NCBI GenBank assembly: GCA_907165065.1 | Contig: OU015523.1 | Location: 116,400,246 to 116,464,245, forward strand | Reading direction: 5' to 3' | DNA length: 64,000 nucleotides | Origin: Caprimulgus europaeus | Lineage: Eukaryota; Chordata; Aves; Caprimulgiformes; Caprimulgidae | Shown here: one piece after another, positions 51,191-62,866 of the stretch | Layout: every line of letters starts with the position of its first letter | Position numbering within the stretch: position 1 is the first letter of the stretch | The notes under the pieces: generated by a model | Databases searched by the model: none | The model's input: only the letters and a program-made list of their open reading frames with translations | What the model was told of the DNA's origin: nothing | Made by a program: the position numbers and the translations under genes

Positions 51191-53693
51191 CTATTTTTTT
51201 ATTTCTAACTTACCTCCAGTAATTATTCCACAATATCTGTATACGATTTCTCTAACTGTTAGTGAGCTTAATACTCATGTGTACCAGCACTGATAGGTCT
51301 AAAGAGTTGGTATGTGATAAAAAGTAATAAAAACTCCCACCTGTTACGCTGGTGCTCTGATAGTTTAAATTTTCATTCTGGGAAAATGTACTTTGCTTTC
51401 ACAAAGAAATTTAGTGTAGTAAGGTGCTTTTACAGAGAAAATTAAAGTAATCTATAAAAGACATGGATATATCACTTCCATTTAATTGTATAAAAATAGA
51501 CCTGAATATTTTCCTTATTCTGCTCTATACATACAAGATTACACAAAGTGAAATGAAATGAGCCTTAGTGGAAAGTTAATTTGAAAAAAAAACCCAACAA
51601 CTTTGTTTAAAGAAAGAGAGGAAAAAAAAGATTGATTTGAGGGTGATTAAAAAAAGGCCACCATTATATATTTCTGAATTCATAATATTCTATGAATAAT
51701 ATATGCAATGGAATTATAGCTAATGAAAGGATGAGTCAATAAATAAATGGGTTTATGTTGCCAGTGGGAAATATCAAACAAAGTATAAAAACACTGCTGT
51801 ATATAGGCTGGATAACTTCATGCTGTTCCAGATAGTGTTGTATGCTCTGAAAAAAGATGCTGCTCACAGGAAATAAATCTTAAAACCTGGAAAAAGTAGA
51901 GTAAAGCAATGAGAGTAAGCATTTTCTTTATCATTTTGAAAAGAGTCTTTCCTAAAGCTGCTTCCCAACAGTGTGCCTCCACAGTCGTGAGCAGAGTTAC
52001 ACTTGACCGATTGCAGCGTAGGAGGAGAAATCAGACCTTAAATATCTGTTATTAAAGATTCCCTTGTATTGAACTACTGCAGAGACACTGACACATAGTG
52101 TAAGCCTAACTGGCCCTCCAGGAAGATTTTCTGAGAGAAATTTAATCTGGTGAGTTTTACTTTGCAATTAAGGACAGCTGGAGAGAGGGAAAGGGAGAAG
52201 AAGAGGATTCGGTACCTCTACAGAAGTCCATGCAACCAGGAACGTGTGTGACACTGCAGGTGTCCCCAGTGGGAGGGCTACAGTCCCCTTACGGTAAAGG
52301 GTGATGGTCAATCTGGGTCTGCACCACTACAGAGGATATATTCCCACTTTCTTCCTAACTTCTCTTGCTCACTTTCCTTTTAAGTGCTTGCACAACGATG
52401 CCAAAACCAGGGTTGAGGAATTGATCTGTTTTAAAATCAAACAACTCATTTGTTTTCATTTGTTCTGGGATAACCGAGGTGGGATAAAGTCACGGACCTG
52501 TTCATCATGCTTTTGTGTGATGGCGAATATCAGCACAAGGGAGGAAAAGAGATGAGCACCTCCAGGTAGCACTAATCTGTGAGCAGGATTGTTTCTTCTT
52601 CTTAACCTGTGTGCATGTTAAGCTGACTTAAAGCAGCAGTGAAAATGTGCCCTTTGTTTCTAGTAGCCTGATAAATCCATGCCTCAGCTAAACCTCCATA
52701 CAGACAGTACTAAGAGTTCAGCTGGTGGATGGCAACTTTGTAAGACCCTCATAACTTTATCACATTCAAATATGAAGCCATGTCACTAGTTGTGCCAGAT
52801 TGAACACAGAGACTTTCATCTACAGTTGTGAGACTGAGGCTAGATGAGGTTGACTGTGGCAGAAGGAAGGCAGAACATTGTTGCTTAGAGCTCACTTATA
52901 CGATTTATTTCAGTATCATGAGATCTGACATTCTGTAAAAGAAATCTGGCAAGCAACATGTATTTGCATTTGGAAAGAAAGGGAAAAGGAAACAAATTGA
53001 GGAAAGCTGAAGTACCAGTCCAAGGACTGTGATTACACAGTAGTCATCACTTTAAAAGTTGGCATTAGTCAGCTGGTATTACAAAGTCACCTCAGGTAAT
53101 TCCCACCCCAAGCATTTGGGAGAAACATCGATGCTTCAATCCTGGAAGAGCTGCTGATGCTGAGGTTGTAAAGTCAAGGCACTGTGCTGTTTGCCAATGT
53201 ATGCAGTTATATTGCAGTGTCTTTTTTTTTTTTTTTCTTTTTGTTTTAAGTTGGCTAAAGACTCTGCAGGGACTCAGGCAGGTTGTAAACAAATTGCACT
53301 GGTCAAAATGCAAGTGGCTGATTAAAAATTAAGGTGATGCCCTCGATTATTGTGAGAAACCCATCCAAGGCCTCTGAGGCTACATCTCCCCTGCTGTTGA
53401 ATCACTGCTGAGGACAGCCCTGGGTTTTGGTGCTCACTCTGTGTCTAGTCCCAGCTGCTGGGAACATCCAGGCTTCCACCATCACTTTCAAGCTGCAGCA
53501 TCCTTGGGCACAACGCCTCTTCCACAAACCCTGCAGTACCACTCTCAAGTTACTTCTATGCCACTCCCTGGAACAGCTGCCAGAGACTTGTTTGTACATG
53601 TGTGCACATGTGTGTCTGCCTGTGGGTGAGGCAACTGGGAGGCAAATGGGTAGACTGGGTGTCTAAGGCAAGTTACTGGGGAATTCAGACTGT

Positions 53694-53726
53694 GTGTATA
53701 TATAGATATATATACATATGTATGCA
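53694..53726. repeat. TA/CATA microsatellite
   Basis: An alternating purine-pyrimidine stretch with TATATA and CATATGTATGCATA units. Confidence 0.8.
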
Positions 53727-53829
53727 TATCCTGGTCAGCCCAAGATGGTAAGAGGATGAGGTTGTTGATGCTGTTGGAATTTGTGTGGATGCTCTATTTT
53801 TGGTGTTGATCTGTGTAGCTGGTCAATCA

Positions 53830-53863
53830 CATATGCATATATGCATATGCATATATATATATA
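53830..53863. repeat. CATA/TA microsatellite with ATGCAT units
   Basis: CATATGCATATATGCATATG is followed by (CA)TATATATATAT. Alternating purine-pyrimidine sequence, 100 bp from a similar tract at 53.7 kb. Confidence 0.85.
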
Positions 53864-56800
53864 ACTCTTGTGTGTATGTGTGCCTATTGGGAATACATGC
53901 TGAACTTCAGTACTGGTTGGATCTCAGAACGTGGAGCTATGGTAGCCATACATGTAGCCATATGGTACCAGATTTGGCAAGCCATAACACTTTAAACACA
54001 GACTTGCAAAAAACAGACAAAAAAGATACTTTAGCCCAGTGAAGCTGTTTCCTCATATAATGTGCTTCTGATTATTTTATTGGAGCATATATTCCCATAT
54101 AGGTCAATTATATGTCTCCTAGATATGAATATTCATTTGCAGGAAAGGTCTAGCCTACTTTGTGATTTCCTTTTACTTCACCTTCTGAACAAAAAGGTTG
54201 GTTGTTTTTGTGGACCACAGTGGACTAGACCACCTGAGGAGCAATGTGAAGATGACATGAAGCCCCTTATTTATCCAGCCAGATTGACACTGGCTACAAG
54301 CTGCCTCCTAAAGGACCATTCTTTGGATGAGGCATAATAGTGTGCACTGTACTGGCCCCTTCCCGCCTATCACAAAGTACCACCAGAGCTGGGGAGCCAT
54401 GTGGTGCCTGAGGATCTTGGCAATGCTCTGCTACACCATCCCACTACAAGCATCTGTACTTCCTTCCATCTCCTTTGTCCTCATTTATGGCAGTGCTCAA
54501 ACTGGGTGCTTAGAAAGTCAGCTAAAGGAAACAAGAGGGAAGGAGGGAGTAGAAGTATAGTCTCACACAACTAATCCCATCTAAGAGATGACTGATCCAC
54601 TTTTTTTGCCTATGTCCCCCTTTGTTGAAAGCTTCAAGGTTACTGCAGCTGCTGGGGTTAGGAGATATTTTTAATATTCCCTCTACCAATGTGATTTAGA
54701 GCAGTTTTCCTCCTTGTCTTTAAAATGTCCTCAATGCCTCTATAGGATTAGGGTAAGAGAAAGGGTCTTCAGCTTTTCCAGATGAAACTCTTCCTTTTTA
54801 TGCCAAACAGTTTAAGCATCTGTAACCATGTGGAGAAGACACAGTTTTAGCTCTCATTGCTGCTTAGCATGCTCACTTGCATGCAGAGGGCTTCACAGCT
54901 TCCAGTCATTGCTCCAGTAATCAAGTAATGCTCCAAGTGTTTCTCTTCTAGAATAAAAAACATGGCAGCTCCTCCAACCTCTGTTGGGAGAAAAAACTAC
55001 TCAGGCACCTGAGTCCTGCAGAGGATTCAGACTTAACAATCCTAAGCAGAGATCACTGTGGCTGGTGTAGGAACAACGCTGCTCCTCTCTTAGAAAGAGC
55101 TGCTCAGGTCTTGCTTTTCTATTCCCCATTTGCTGTGCTGATTTCTATGAGTCACACTGCAAAATGCCTTACGTTTCTCAGAAAATCCATATAGCTGCTT
55201 GTGGCTTCAACCCCACTGCATATAAGTCTGGAGCATGGTTCCCGTACCACAAATCCTAACCTCTAACTGCTTTCCCACTCAATGAACCTCACAGAAATAT
55301 CCTTATTTCCTGCCTTCTTGGAAAACTGAGTAGCATAACCCAAGTGCCGAGCCCAGCTTATGTTTTATCTGTTACTGATGGATTACAACATAAAGAGCTT
55401 TATTCCTACCGGAGAAGGAGATAATTGATAAGCTGAGCTCGACATATCACTCACGACATTAAAGGTAGGAGCTGAGTGTTGGAAATTGTGTAGGAATCTG
55501 TGCAGAGGAATGTGAGTATTCTCTAGTGTAGGACTAGGTAGTGCCTCATTGTAGCCCAATTATTGACAAAGCAAGCTTACTCCTGCAGAAGCTTGTTCCA
55601 TACTTCTGCTGGAAAGAAATAATAAGTTTAGGTGAGGCTTAGCTAAGCTGAGACTTTATCAGATACCTATCTAAACTCCATCCTTCTTCTTAGTCAAGAC
55701 AGCCTCTGTTTTACACCAATTAAAGTCTGCAATGACACTTCCTAGGCACAGAAGAAAAAATTTTGTTTTTAAAATAGCTGTCATCATGTTTGTTGTTTCA
55801 CCCCTTGCTGTCAAGCGAAGGCAATTTTTGGCTAGAAAGATTTGGTTCTCATTTAGGTTTAGGTCTCCAATGCTGTCCGACAGAACAAACCCAAAGGTAT
55901 GTGTGAGAGATGATGGAGTATCCTCTGTGCTTTGTAAATAAGGAAACACAAATGCAATCCTGTGTTGCATGAAGAGAAAAATTAAAAATTGCTGGAGTGT
56001 ATATCCTGTGTTGAATTTTTCAGGTTCATCTTTGCCACAATTTGCAGCCAATAGAAAAAAATCACTTGAAGAAAGAGATAGTACAAATGCCAGCTGCGCC
56101 AAAGTTTAATAACTAGTTTCCTCTGAAGAGAAAGATAACAAGCAGATTAAAACGGACTGCTGTGGAGGTAGCTGGACTGACTCTATGTAACCCACTCCTG
56201 TGCTCTGTAATTCAGTTCTTTTGAGACTGAGAGATTGTCATTATGAAGGTTCACAAGGGCATGTAATATATAAATCACATCTACAGTAGCAAAGTGATAA
56301 TTTCTTCTGATGAATAGAAAGTAGCAACATGTGGGTGAGAAAAGTACCATGTTTTCCTGTGATTTTTTACAATTTGAACAATTACAGCAGCTATTATTGC
56401 AGAAGTGCTGCAGGAAGGAAATTCAACACTATGCTTGCTGACTGCATCAGAGCTGGTCTTGATCGCTGTGTCACAGAGAGAGCTTTCTCCTCCTCCAATG
56501 TTAAGAGAATAGGTGAAGACTATACTGCTCTTGCCAAGTTTCAGGGCAAAGTAACCTTTCCTTTTAAAAACCACTAATCACTTGCATAATATGTAGTGTA
56601 CAGAGTGATCCATTCTCTAACTGTGTTGGCTGAACTAAACTCTTGCAGTAAGAGTGATATGAAACATGCACTTTAAATGGGACTATTTGAACTGAACCTC
56701 CTATGTTATTGATTTTTAAGAGCAGAATGGGTCATTACAAACATCTAGCTTGAATAATGACATGGCAAGTGAGATTGCCAACTACTATATTTCACATATA

Positions 56801-57529
56801 ATCCAGAAGATGTCTGTTTAACCTTCTTCTTGCTGTTCTCCTAAAGCAAAGTGGATCAGCAGCACTATAGGTTTTATATATGCTTAATCGATAAAAAGAA
56901 CATTTATCTCTAGAGCCTGTTCCTTGTCCTTATTACGTTCTGTCTCTGATTCTGTATGGTATATCTGTGGATTGCCAGATCACTTGTTTAAGAGTGTGGG
57001 TTAATTTAGACACAGATGCAAAATCAAGTGTTCTACATAGAACAATGGGCAAAGCAGGGAGGTCTTCTGAAGGAGGGTTGCTCTAAACCTATGCTCCTTT
57101 GGTTTTGTTTCTGGTCACCTCTCTAGTCATGATACAGGTTAGATGGACCTGTGGCATGACCATCCAAAGTTGTTCCTGCTTCCTTTTGGGGTTCTTTGCA
57201 GTAGCAGGAAATTACTGCCCAGGCTTGCTGAAGTAGATGTTAGAATCCAGCTCGAGTATCTTGGTGTATGTTTTTGCCTTTCAGCCCAAGACACAGGGAT
57301 ACCAAAGGAAAGATACTGGGGAGTTTTGTTTCTCAGCAACACCCCAACCTGCCCACTTACACTCTGTTTTCCGTGGATATATTTATGTGGTATTTTGCAG
57401 TAGATGTGAACTCACTCTGCCCACATACTGAGCCCACTTTGAGTGAGTCAGCTCCCTCAAACAAGCTGAGTAGCTCTGGTTAACATGCTACTAAGCCTGA
57501 GAGGTTAAGAGGGGAAGGTTAGCAGCTCC

Positions 57530-57539
57530 AGTCATGTGC
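57530..57539 (+). promoter_or_regulatory. M-box-like site AGTCATGTGC
   Basis: This is ten of eleven bases of the M-box (AGTCATGTGCT), the MITF-binding element of melanocyte promoters including TYR. It lies inside TYR intron 3. The core CATGTG E-box is common, but the 10-base match is expected only about 0.1 times in a window of this size. Function is inferred only from the match. Confidence 0.3.
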
Positions 57540-58175
57540 CAACCAATGGTTTGTGGTAACAGAGGGTGTATATGTTCTCCAGCTCGTTTGTAGACATCTC
57601 CATGGGGAAATGAAATTAAGACAAATCCTTCCCTGCTTTCATTGCTAAAAATTTCCTTGCTTAAGTTTCCTACCCCTTTGGTAGTGATCTACTCTGTATC
57701 TTATATTTGTCGTAGGAGTTTGTGTGTGCCAATAAAGCCTGTGACCAAAGTCACTCCTGGCCTACCCTCATATGAAATGCACTGCTGGAGAGCAGTTTTC
57801 TTCCCCTGATGTCCCTCCTGGTAAAACAGAGCTGGTTTCTGTGACATGGTGGCTTCCAGCACAGCAGCTGCTGGTAACAAGGTGATTTTGTGAAGCATCA
57901 AAGAAAGGCGAGAGCTGAGCTACCTTGCTGCTGTGTCACAGAGCCTGCTGGTGGGATGTACCTGTGCCAGCTGATCAGGGCTCTGTTGCTGGCAGAGGAC
58001 ATCTAATATATGCAAGGTAGGGAGAAAAGATCTGACAGGCCACCCAGAATGCATTGCAAAAATGTAATTAATTCCCCTGAGGGCTTTGGAGGTGGGGAGA
58101 TAACTTCCTCAGCCTCAGTATTATTGCACACACAAGTAATGGTCATCCACCATTACATGTGCTATGTGCTCTAGG

Positions 58176-58209
58176 TTTCCAAATACCAAATGGGGGTAAT
58201 ACTTCCTTG
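58176..58209 (+). repeat. MIR-like remnant, copy 1 of a similar pair
   Basis: TTTCCAAATACCAAATGGGG followed by GTAATACTTCCTTG matches the MIR core (TTTCCTCATCTGTAAAATGG and GGATAATA) with changes. A nearly identical stretch lies 1.6 kb downstream. Confidence 0.5.
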
Positions 58210-58886
58210 TATTATAGTAATTTCTGAACTTGAGTTCAAACGAACCCTCTGTACTAGGTATTGTGCAGAGGTAAGAAGAAGTATTTTTGGACTCATCCAA
58301 TCAAAAGAAAAAAAAAAAAGCCTCAGCAGAGACTTTTGCAGCTGAGCTGGTCACTAGTCAGTGACTCTTTGACTATAGTATCTACTGACTATAGGTAGGG
58401 CATAAAAGGAGATGTCTGCCTTGTAGCTCGAGAAGATATAGCTTAGCCAAAGTGTGTTTCCTTAGGAGAAAACAGCAGCTCCGCAAGCCATGGCTCTGAT
58501 GCAGACCTGCATGTTAACAGGTAGTTAAGCTCCACTGCTGATGCCCTCACTTGCCCAGGAGCCAGGGGACAAGGCAGCTCTCTAGGACAGGAGGGCCAAG
58601 GTAATCTCCTGCAATGCCCCTCACTATTCACAGCCCTACAGGTAAAATGGTTTATGAAGGCTTCTTTGGATACTGTGCTACTACTCTACAATGATCACAT
58701 TTAAGTGCTTCTCCAGTTGTCCTTGGCTTCCTATTGCCTTCCCTGTCTGCTTCTGAAGTGGTTTTTTTTTCCCCTCTTTATCCATCTTGCATGCATTCAG
58801 CATATGCATACAGTTCCACTGAAACCATACAGTCTCCACTGATACCTTCCCACCCATCCCATCTGGCACACTAAGAACATGTTTGG

Positions 58887-58940
58887 TTTTTTTTTGGGGG
58901 GGGGGGGGCGTGGTTTTTTGTTTTGTTTGTTTGTTTGTTT
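58887..58940 (+). repeat. T9G13 tract followed by TTTG repeats
   Basis: T9 (58887-58895) is followed by an uninterrupted G13 (58896-58908), then CGTGG and TTTG-type repeats. Such a G run is unusual in this AT-rich intron. Confidence 0.9.
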
Positions 58941-59770
58941 TGGTGCAGTAGCATTTTATAGTCCAGATGTTTAGTTTCAAAAGGCAATCTAAAGGTTATG
59001 GACATGAATCCTGAGTAAGAAATGACTACAACACCCACCAGCTTCCACAAGATTTCACTCAGCTGCCAGATATCCAAAGATATATTAACAAAATGCAAAA
59101 GCTTTTAGGAGGCAAAGTAGTATTTGGGAGCATTAGGGGCTGTCCTGCTACACATCAGATCAGCTCTGTTCTGGAAGTGCTGTAAAACACCCCTAGATCA
59201 GGAGCAAATCCATGGGTCTTTGCTCCTAAAAGCTGTACTTGCTTACCCCTGGGCATAGCAGGCCAGTGCTGTTCATGGTTTCACTGAGTGGAAGGACTTT
59301 AACCATGTTTCACTTTCATACCAGGGACAATTATGGAGATAACTTCAGCTCACCCACTGCCCTTATGCAGGTCCTTAGGAGGACACAGTGCCTGGCACAG
59401 ACAGTAGGATTCTGAGCTGACATGATGTAGAAGCACTGCGGGTTTACTCTTTCTGTGGGAGGAGGTATACTGCCAGGGGCAGCCACTTGACCTGCCTTTG
59501 TCTAACAGATTTCCTGTAGCTCCAAGCCATAGTTCATCCAGCTCCAGAAAAAATATGAATTTTAGGCTGTGTCATATTTTTTTTGCCAACATACCTCAAA
59601 AAACAGCAAGAGTCTTGCTGTGCCCATATCAATGGAGAAAATTAATCATACACTTAGTGTTTATGCAGTGACTTCTTCAGTTTTATACTGCTTGTTATTA
59701 GCTGATATATCGTTGTATTACAAAATCTATCTCAACTGTGCTTAAGTCACTTGTTTTGGCATCTCTAAAG

Positions 59771-59804
59771 TTTCCAAATACGAAATGGGGATAATACTTC
59801 CTTG
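59771..59804 (+). repeat. MIR-like remnant, copy 2 of a similar pair
   Basis: TTTCCAAATACGAAATGGGG followed by ATAATACTTCCTTG differs from the stretch at 58176-58209 at only two positions and is slightly closer to the MIR consensus (GGGGATAATA). Confidence 0.5.
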
Positions 59805-60156
59805 GCCTTATGCTTTGTCTGTGTTGTCTCCCACTGGATACAGTTCAAGGTAAGGAATGAATCTTATTTCATATATTAAAAAAATCTGTAAATCTAGTAT
59901 TGCTTTACAAGAATTTCTAATGATTCCTTTTGAATGCTTTCACTCCAAATGTTTCAAATTCTTGAAGCAAATAGTTTTTAACTGCTAAAAAAAGTTCTTG
60001 TTTCCTGTCAACATTTCAAAACAAGAGAACAACTTCATTTTTCTCATGCCATTTTTTGGTTTAAAAATCCTGAGATGGCATTTAAGAGAAAATGAAAATG
60101 TTCTGTTTCAAAAACAGAGTAAAATTAAGAAGCTTTTATTTTGACATCTCTTAGGA

Positions 60157-60507
60157 GTGAAAATAAAATTTCCTCTTGTTAAAGTATTTTTCAACAAAAT
60201 CACTTTTGACATAACGCTAAATTTTTTTTTTCTTTTTTTTCTTTCTTTTTTTTTTTTAGTGGAAGAAAGAACTGGACTAAAGGTGAAGTATATTGAGTTC
60301 ACAGGGACTGAGTTTGTCCATAAAGTTGGCTTAGGGAATGGGACATTGCTAGCATACAAACCAGGACGTGTAGATTTTGGGTTCCAATATATTTTTGAAC
60401 AGATTGTTCCATACATGCTTTTCAGTTTAACAATTACTGGCAAGCAATGTGATAAGGAACATTTTATTGTTAGATCCTCAGATAAGCCAAAGTCTGGCAT
60501 TTCCTAA
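60157..60507 (+). other. Unrecognised ORF behind an acceptor-like tract in TYR intron 3
   Basis: A 116-codon open frame lies antisense to TYR. Its first third is the translation of a T-rich tract and is not protein-like. After a long pyrimidine tract and TTTAG (AG at 60258-60259) come about 82 codons of balanced composition, including GLKVKYIEFTGTEFVHKVGL and GNGTLLAYKPGRVDFGFQYI, ending at TAA. I do not recognise the sequence. It could be a lost exon, a fragment of an old transposon, or chance. On the opposite strand the same T tract would be an A-rich tail, suggesting a retrocopy in - orientation instead. Confidence 0.3.
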
Positions 60508-62795
60508 AGCCTGAGCTCCAGCCTGACACTGAGGCAAAAGAGGTTATTTTAGCAACCTGCAGAGGAGTCTATGGCAGCTGCTGTTGCTGAACAGCACAGA
60601 GACGTTTGCCTTGATCAGACAGAACTAGTGGCATTTTCATTGTTCTCTGAAGCTCATGCGTAGGAGAGTTTCTCCTGCACCCACTTGGAAGTGTGCATGT
60701 GTGTAAGCAACTGTAAATGAGAGTGTCTCCGTTCCCGCTGTGACCTTTTCCTTGACTTGGATTTCCTTCAGCAGTCTGTGCACAGACAAATATGCACACT
60801 CTCACCCATCCCTGAAGGTTTTGTCTCTGATGCAAGAATTTAGTCCTGTGTGATAGCAAGCAAAAGAGTAACAGAAGCAACAAGATCAGTGTAGGGATGT
60901 CCAGCTGTCTCTCGTAGTTGCTATTTCATACAATTGTAAATGAAGCAATTGATTGCTGTTTCCTGTTGCTCAGGTTGCTTTGATACCCGAGGGCCATAGT
61001 CAGAAGCTAAGAACATGCCGGCGTTGCACAGACCAGCACAATTAGACAGTCCCTTAATGACAAAGCTTATAATATGCTCAGAGGCCAAAGGATAACAGAT
61101 AGATACAAACAGATGGGAAGAGGACTAGGAAACCGCACAGTGGGACTGCAATGGTCCACCCACTAAGCAAAGGTTTCAGTTTACTAATGTCTGAGCTTTT
61201 CTGCAAGTGTCATGTTGAAGGGAAGAACAGTGACTGAATCTGTGGGTGTGTAGGGTGAACAATGCCCAACCAGGAGGAGTATGGAGGGACTTGTCAGAAT
61301 GTCAAACAAATGTATGATAGAGATTGATATAATGAACTTATTGGAGTGATCAGTGAGTTCCTTAACAATAAATAAGGAATGATTTTGGGCAGTGAAAGGC
61401 CTTGAAGAAAGAGAACAGAAGTTTACCTCTTGTGACAGAAAGGAAAGAAATGGTAGAAGGATATGAACAGAGACAAACACCTAGGAAGAGCATTGGGCTG
61501 ATGCAATGATGGTTACAGCAGTATTCTGAGCTGTGAAGTTACTCATGCAAGCTGAAGAAAAAGATACTGTTGTGGTACCTGAAAATTTGGGTCTAGCTGT
61601 ACAAATAGTCTACGCAAGACTAGACTTTAGAGATGCAGGAGACTGAAAGTCTACACCCTATTGTGTTTCTCTACAAAATCAGTTCTAAATTGCTTATTTT
61701 ACAGTCAGGTCTCTTGAAAATCATCCATGTTATTGTAATAATCCTTGTCCATTACTACAGAACTTAGAAATGAGGCGAGACCTTGGGCCTTATTGCGTTA
61801 GCTGCTGCACAAGTATGAAGTAGTATGGAGATCTTCAATGGCAACTTATTTTCCTCATTACTGTTTAGTTTTTCTTGTGGTTTGAGAGTGAAATTGTTGA
61901 GGTGGGATGTGAGTACGGAGGTACAGAACAAAGAAGAAAGCTGGAAGAAACAGAGGACAGAAATGGAGGAGAACAGATGAAGATACTATGGGGCTACAGC
62001 AATGTAGGGTCTGAAAGAGTCAGCACAGAGGAAAGTATTCCTTTTCAGAGCAATGAAAACACCCCAATGAGCTCAACTGGGACTGTGGGCCCTTGCTTTC
62101 ACTGCTTGTGCAGCTGCTCCTTCCAGCTTGAGTGGGTTGACTCCTCCCTTGTTGTTCCCTTGTGCTGACTGTAGAGCATATCTGAATAGCAAAGAGATTT
62201 GCAATTAAGATAAATGCTTCAGGGAGCTAAAAAAGCTCTCATTTTTGCTGAATGTATATTTTGTTACTTTTTTTTTTGTTAAATCATTCAATTAATAATT
62301 AATAATTTTCAGGGTAGTCACCTACTTTTACCAAGCACTGGGGTTTGATCTCTAGGTCTTCTAGCTAGCAAATAAAAAGGCAAGGAGCTTGATTTATCAT
62401 TGCTAAGAAAGCTGTTGCCTGGGCACCTTCATACTTCTGCACTGCTGAAAGGGAATGACCTGAAAAAAATGGGAAGCATTTTAAGCAAACACTTTGTTTT
62501 TCACCTGAGGCATCTCAACTACACCTCTGCTCTGTCCATCCATCCCTCAGTTTGTGCATCAGGCTCAGGTAGGAAAGGCTGGGGGGTAGCAGATGGGAGG
62601 CTGACTGTTGCTCAATTTGGAAAGCAGCTCCTAACATTTGGCTCACACCTGTCAGCAGACTCCGTATACACTTGTTTATCCTCCTCTGTACCATATGTTT
62701 CTATGTAAAATCAGTTCCAATGATCCATTGCCTTACTTCTATCACTCCTATTATGGTCGTAACTGAGCATTTCACAGCCGTTAATGCATTTACCC

Positions 62796-62866
62796 TGACA
62801 GCATCCCTGTTGTGTAGGCATCTAATATCACCCACTTTACAGATGGGTTAGCTGAACCTCAGATCA
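62796..62866 (-). repeat. MIR-like ancient SINE remnant, reverse orientation
   Basis: GCATCCCTGTTGTGTAGGCA, ATCACCCACTTTACAGATGG and GCTGAACCTCAGA match, in order, the reverse complement of the MIR core (CAACCCTGTGAGGTAGG, CCCCATTTTACAGATGAGG and AACTGAGGC). This is the best of the MIR-like matches in the window. Confidence 0.65.

Noticed and set aside
55671-56102. 143-codon ORF on the - strand inside TYR intron 3
   Set aside because: Same strand as TYR but it does not resemble tyrosinase or any family I know; length is within chance expectation.
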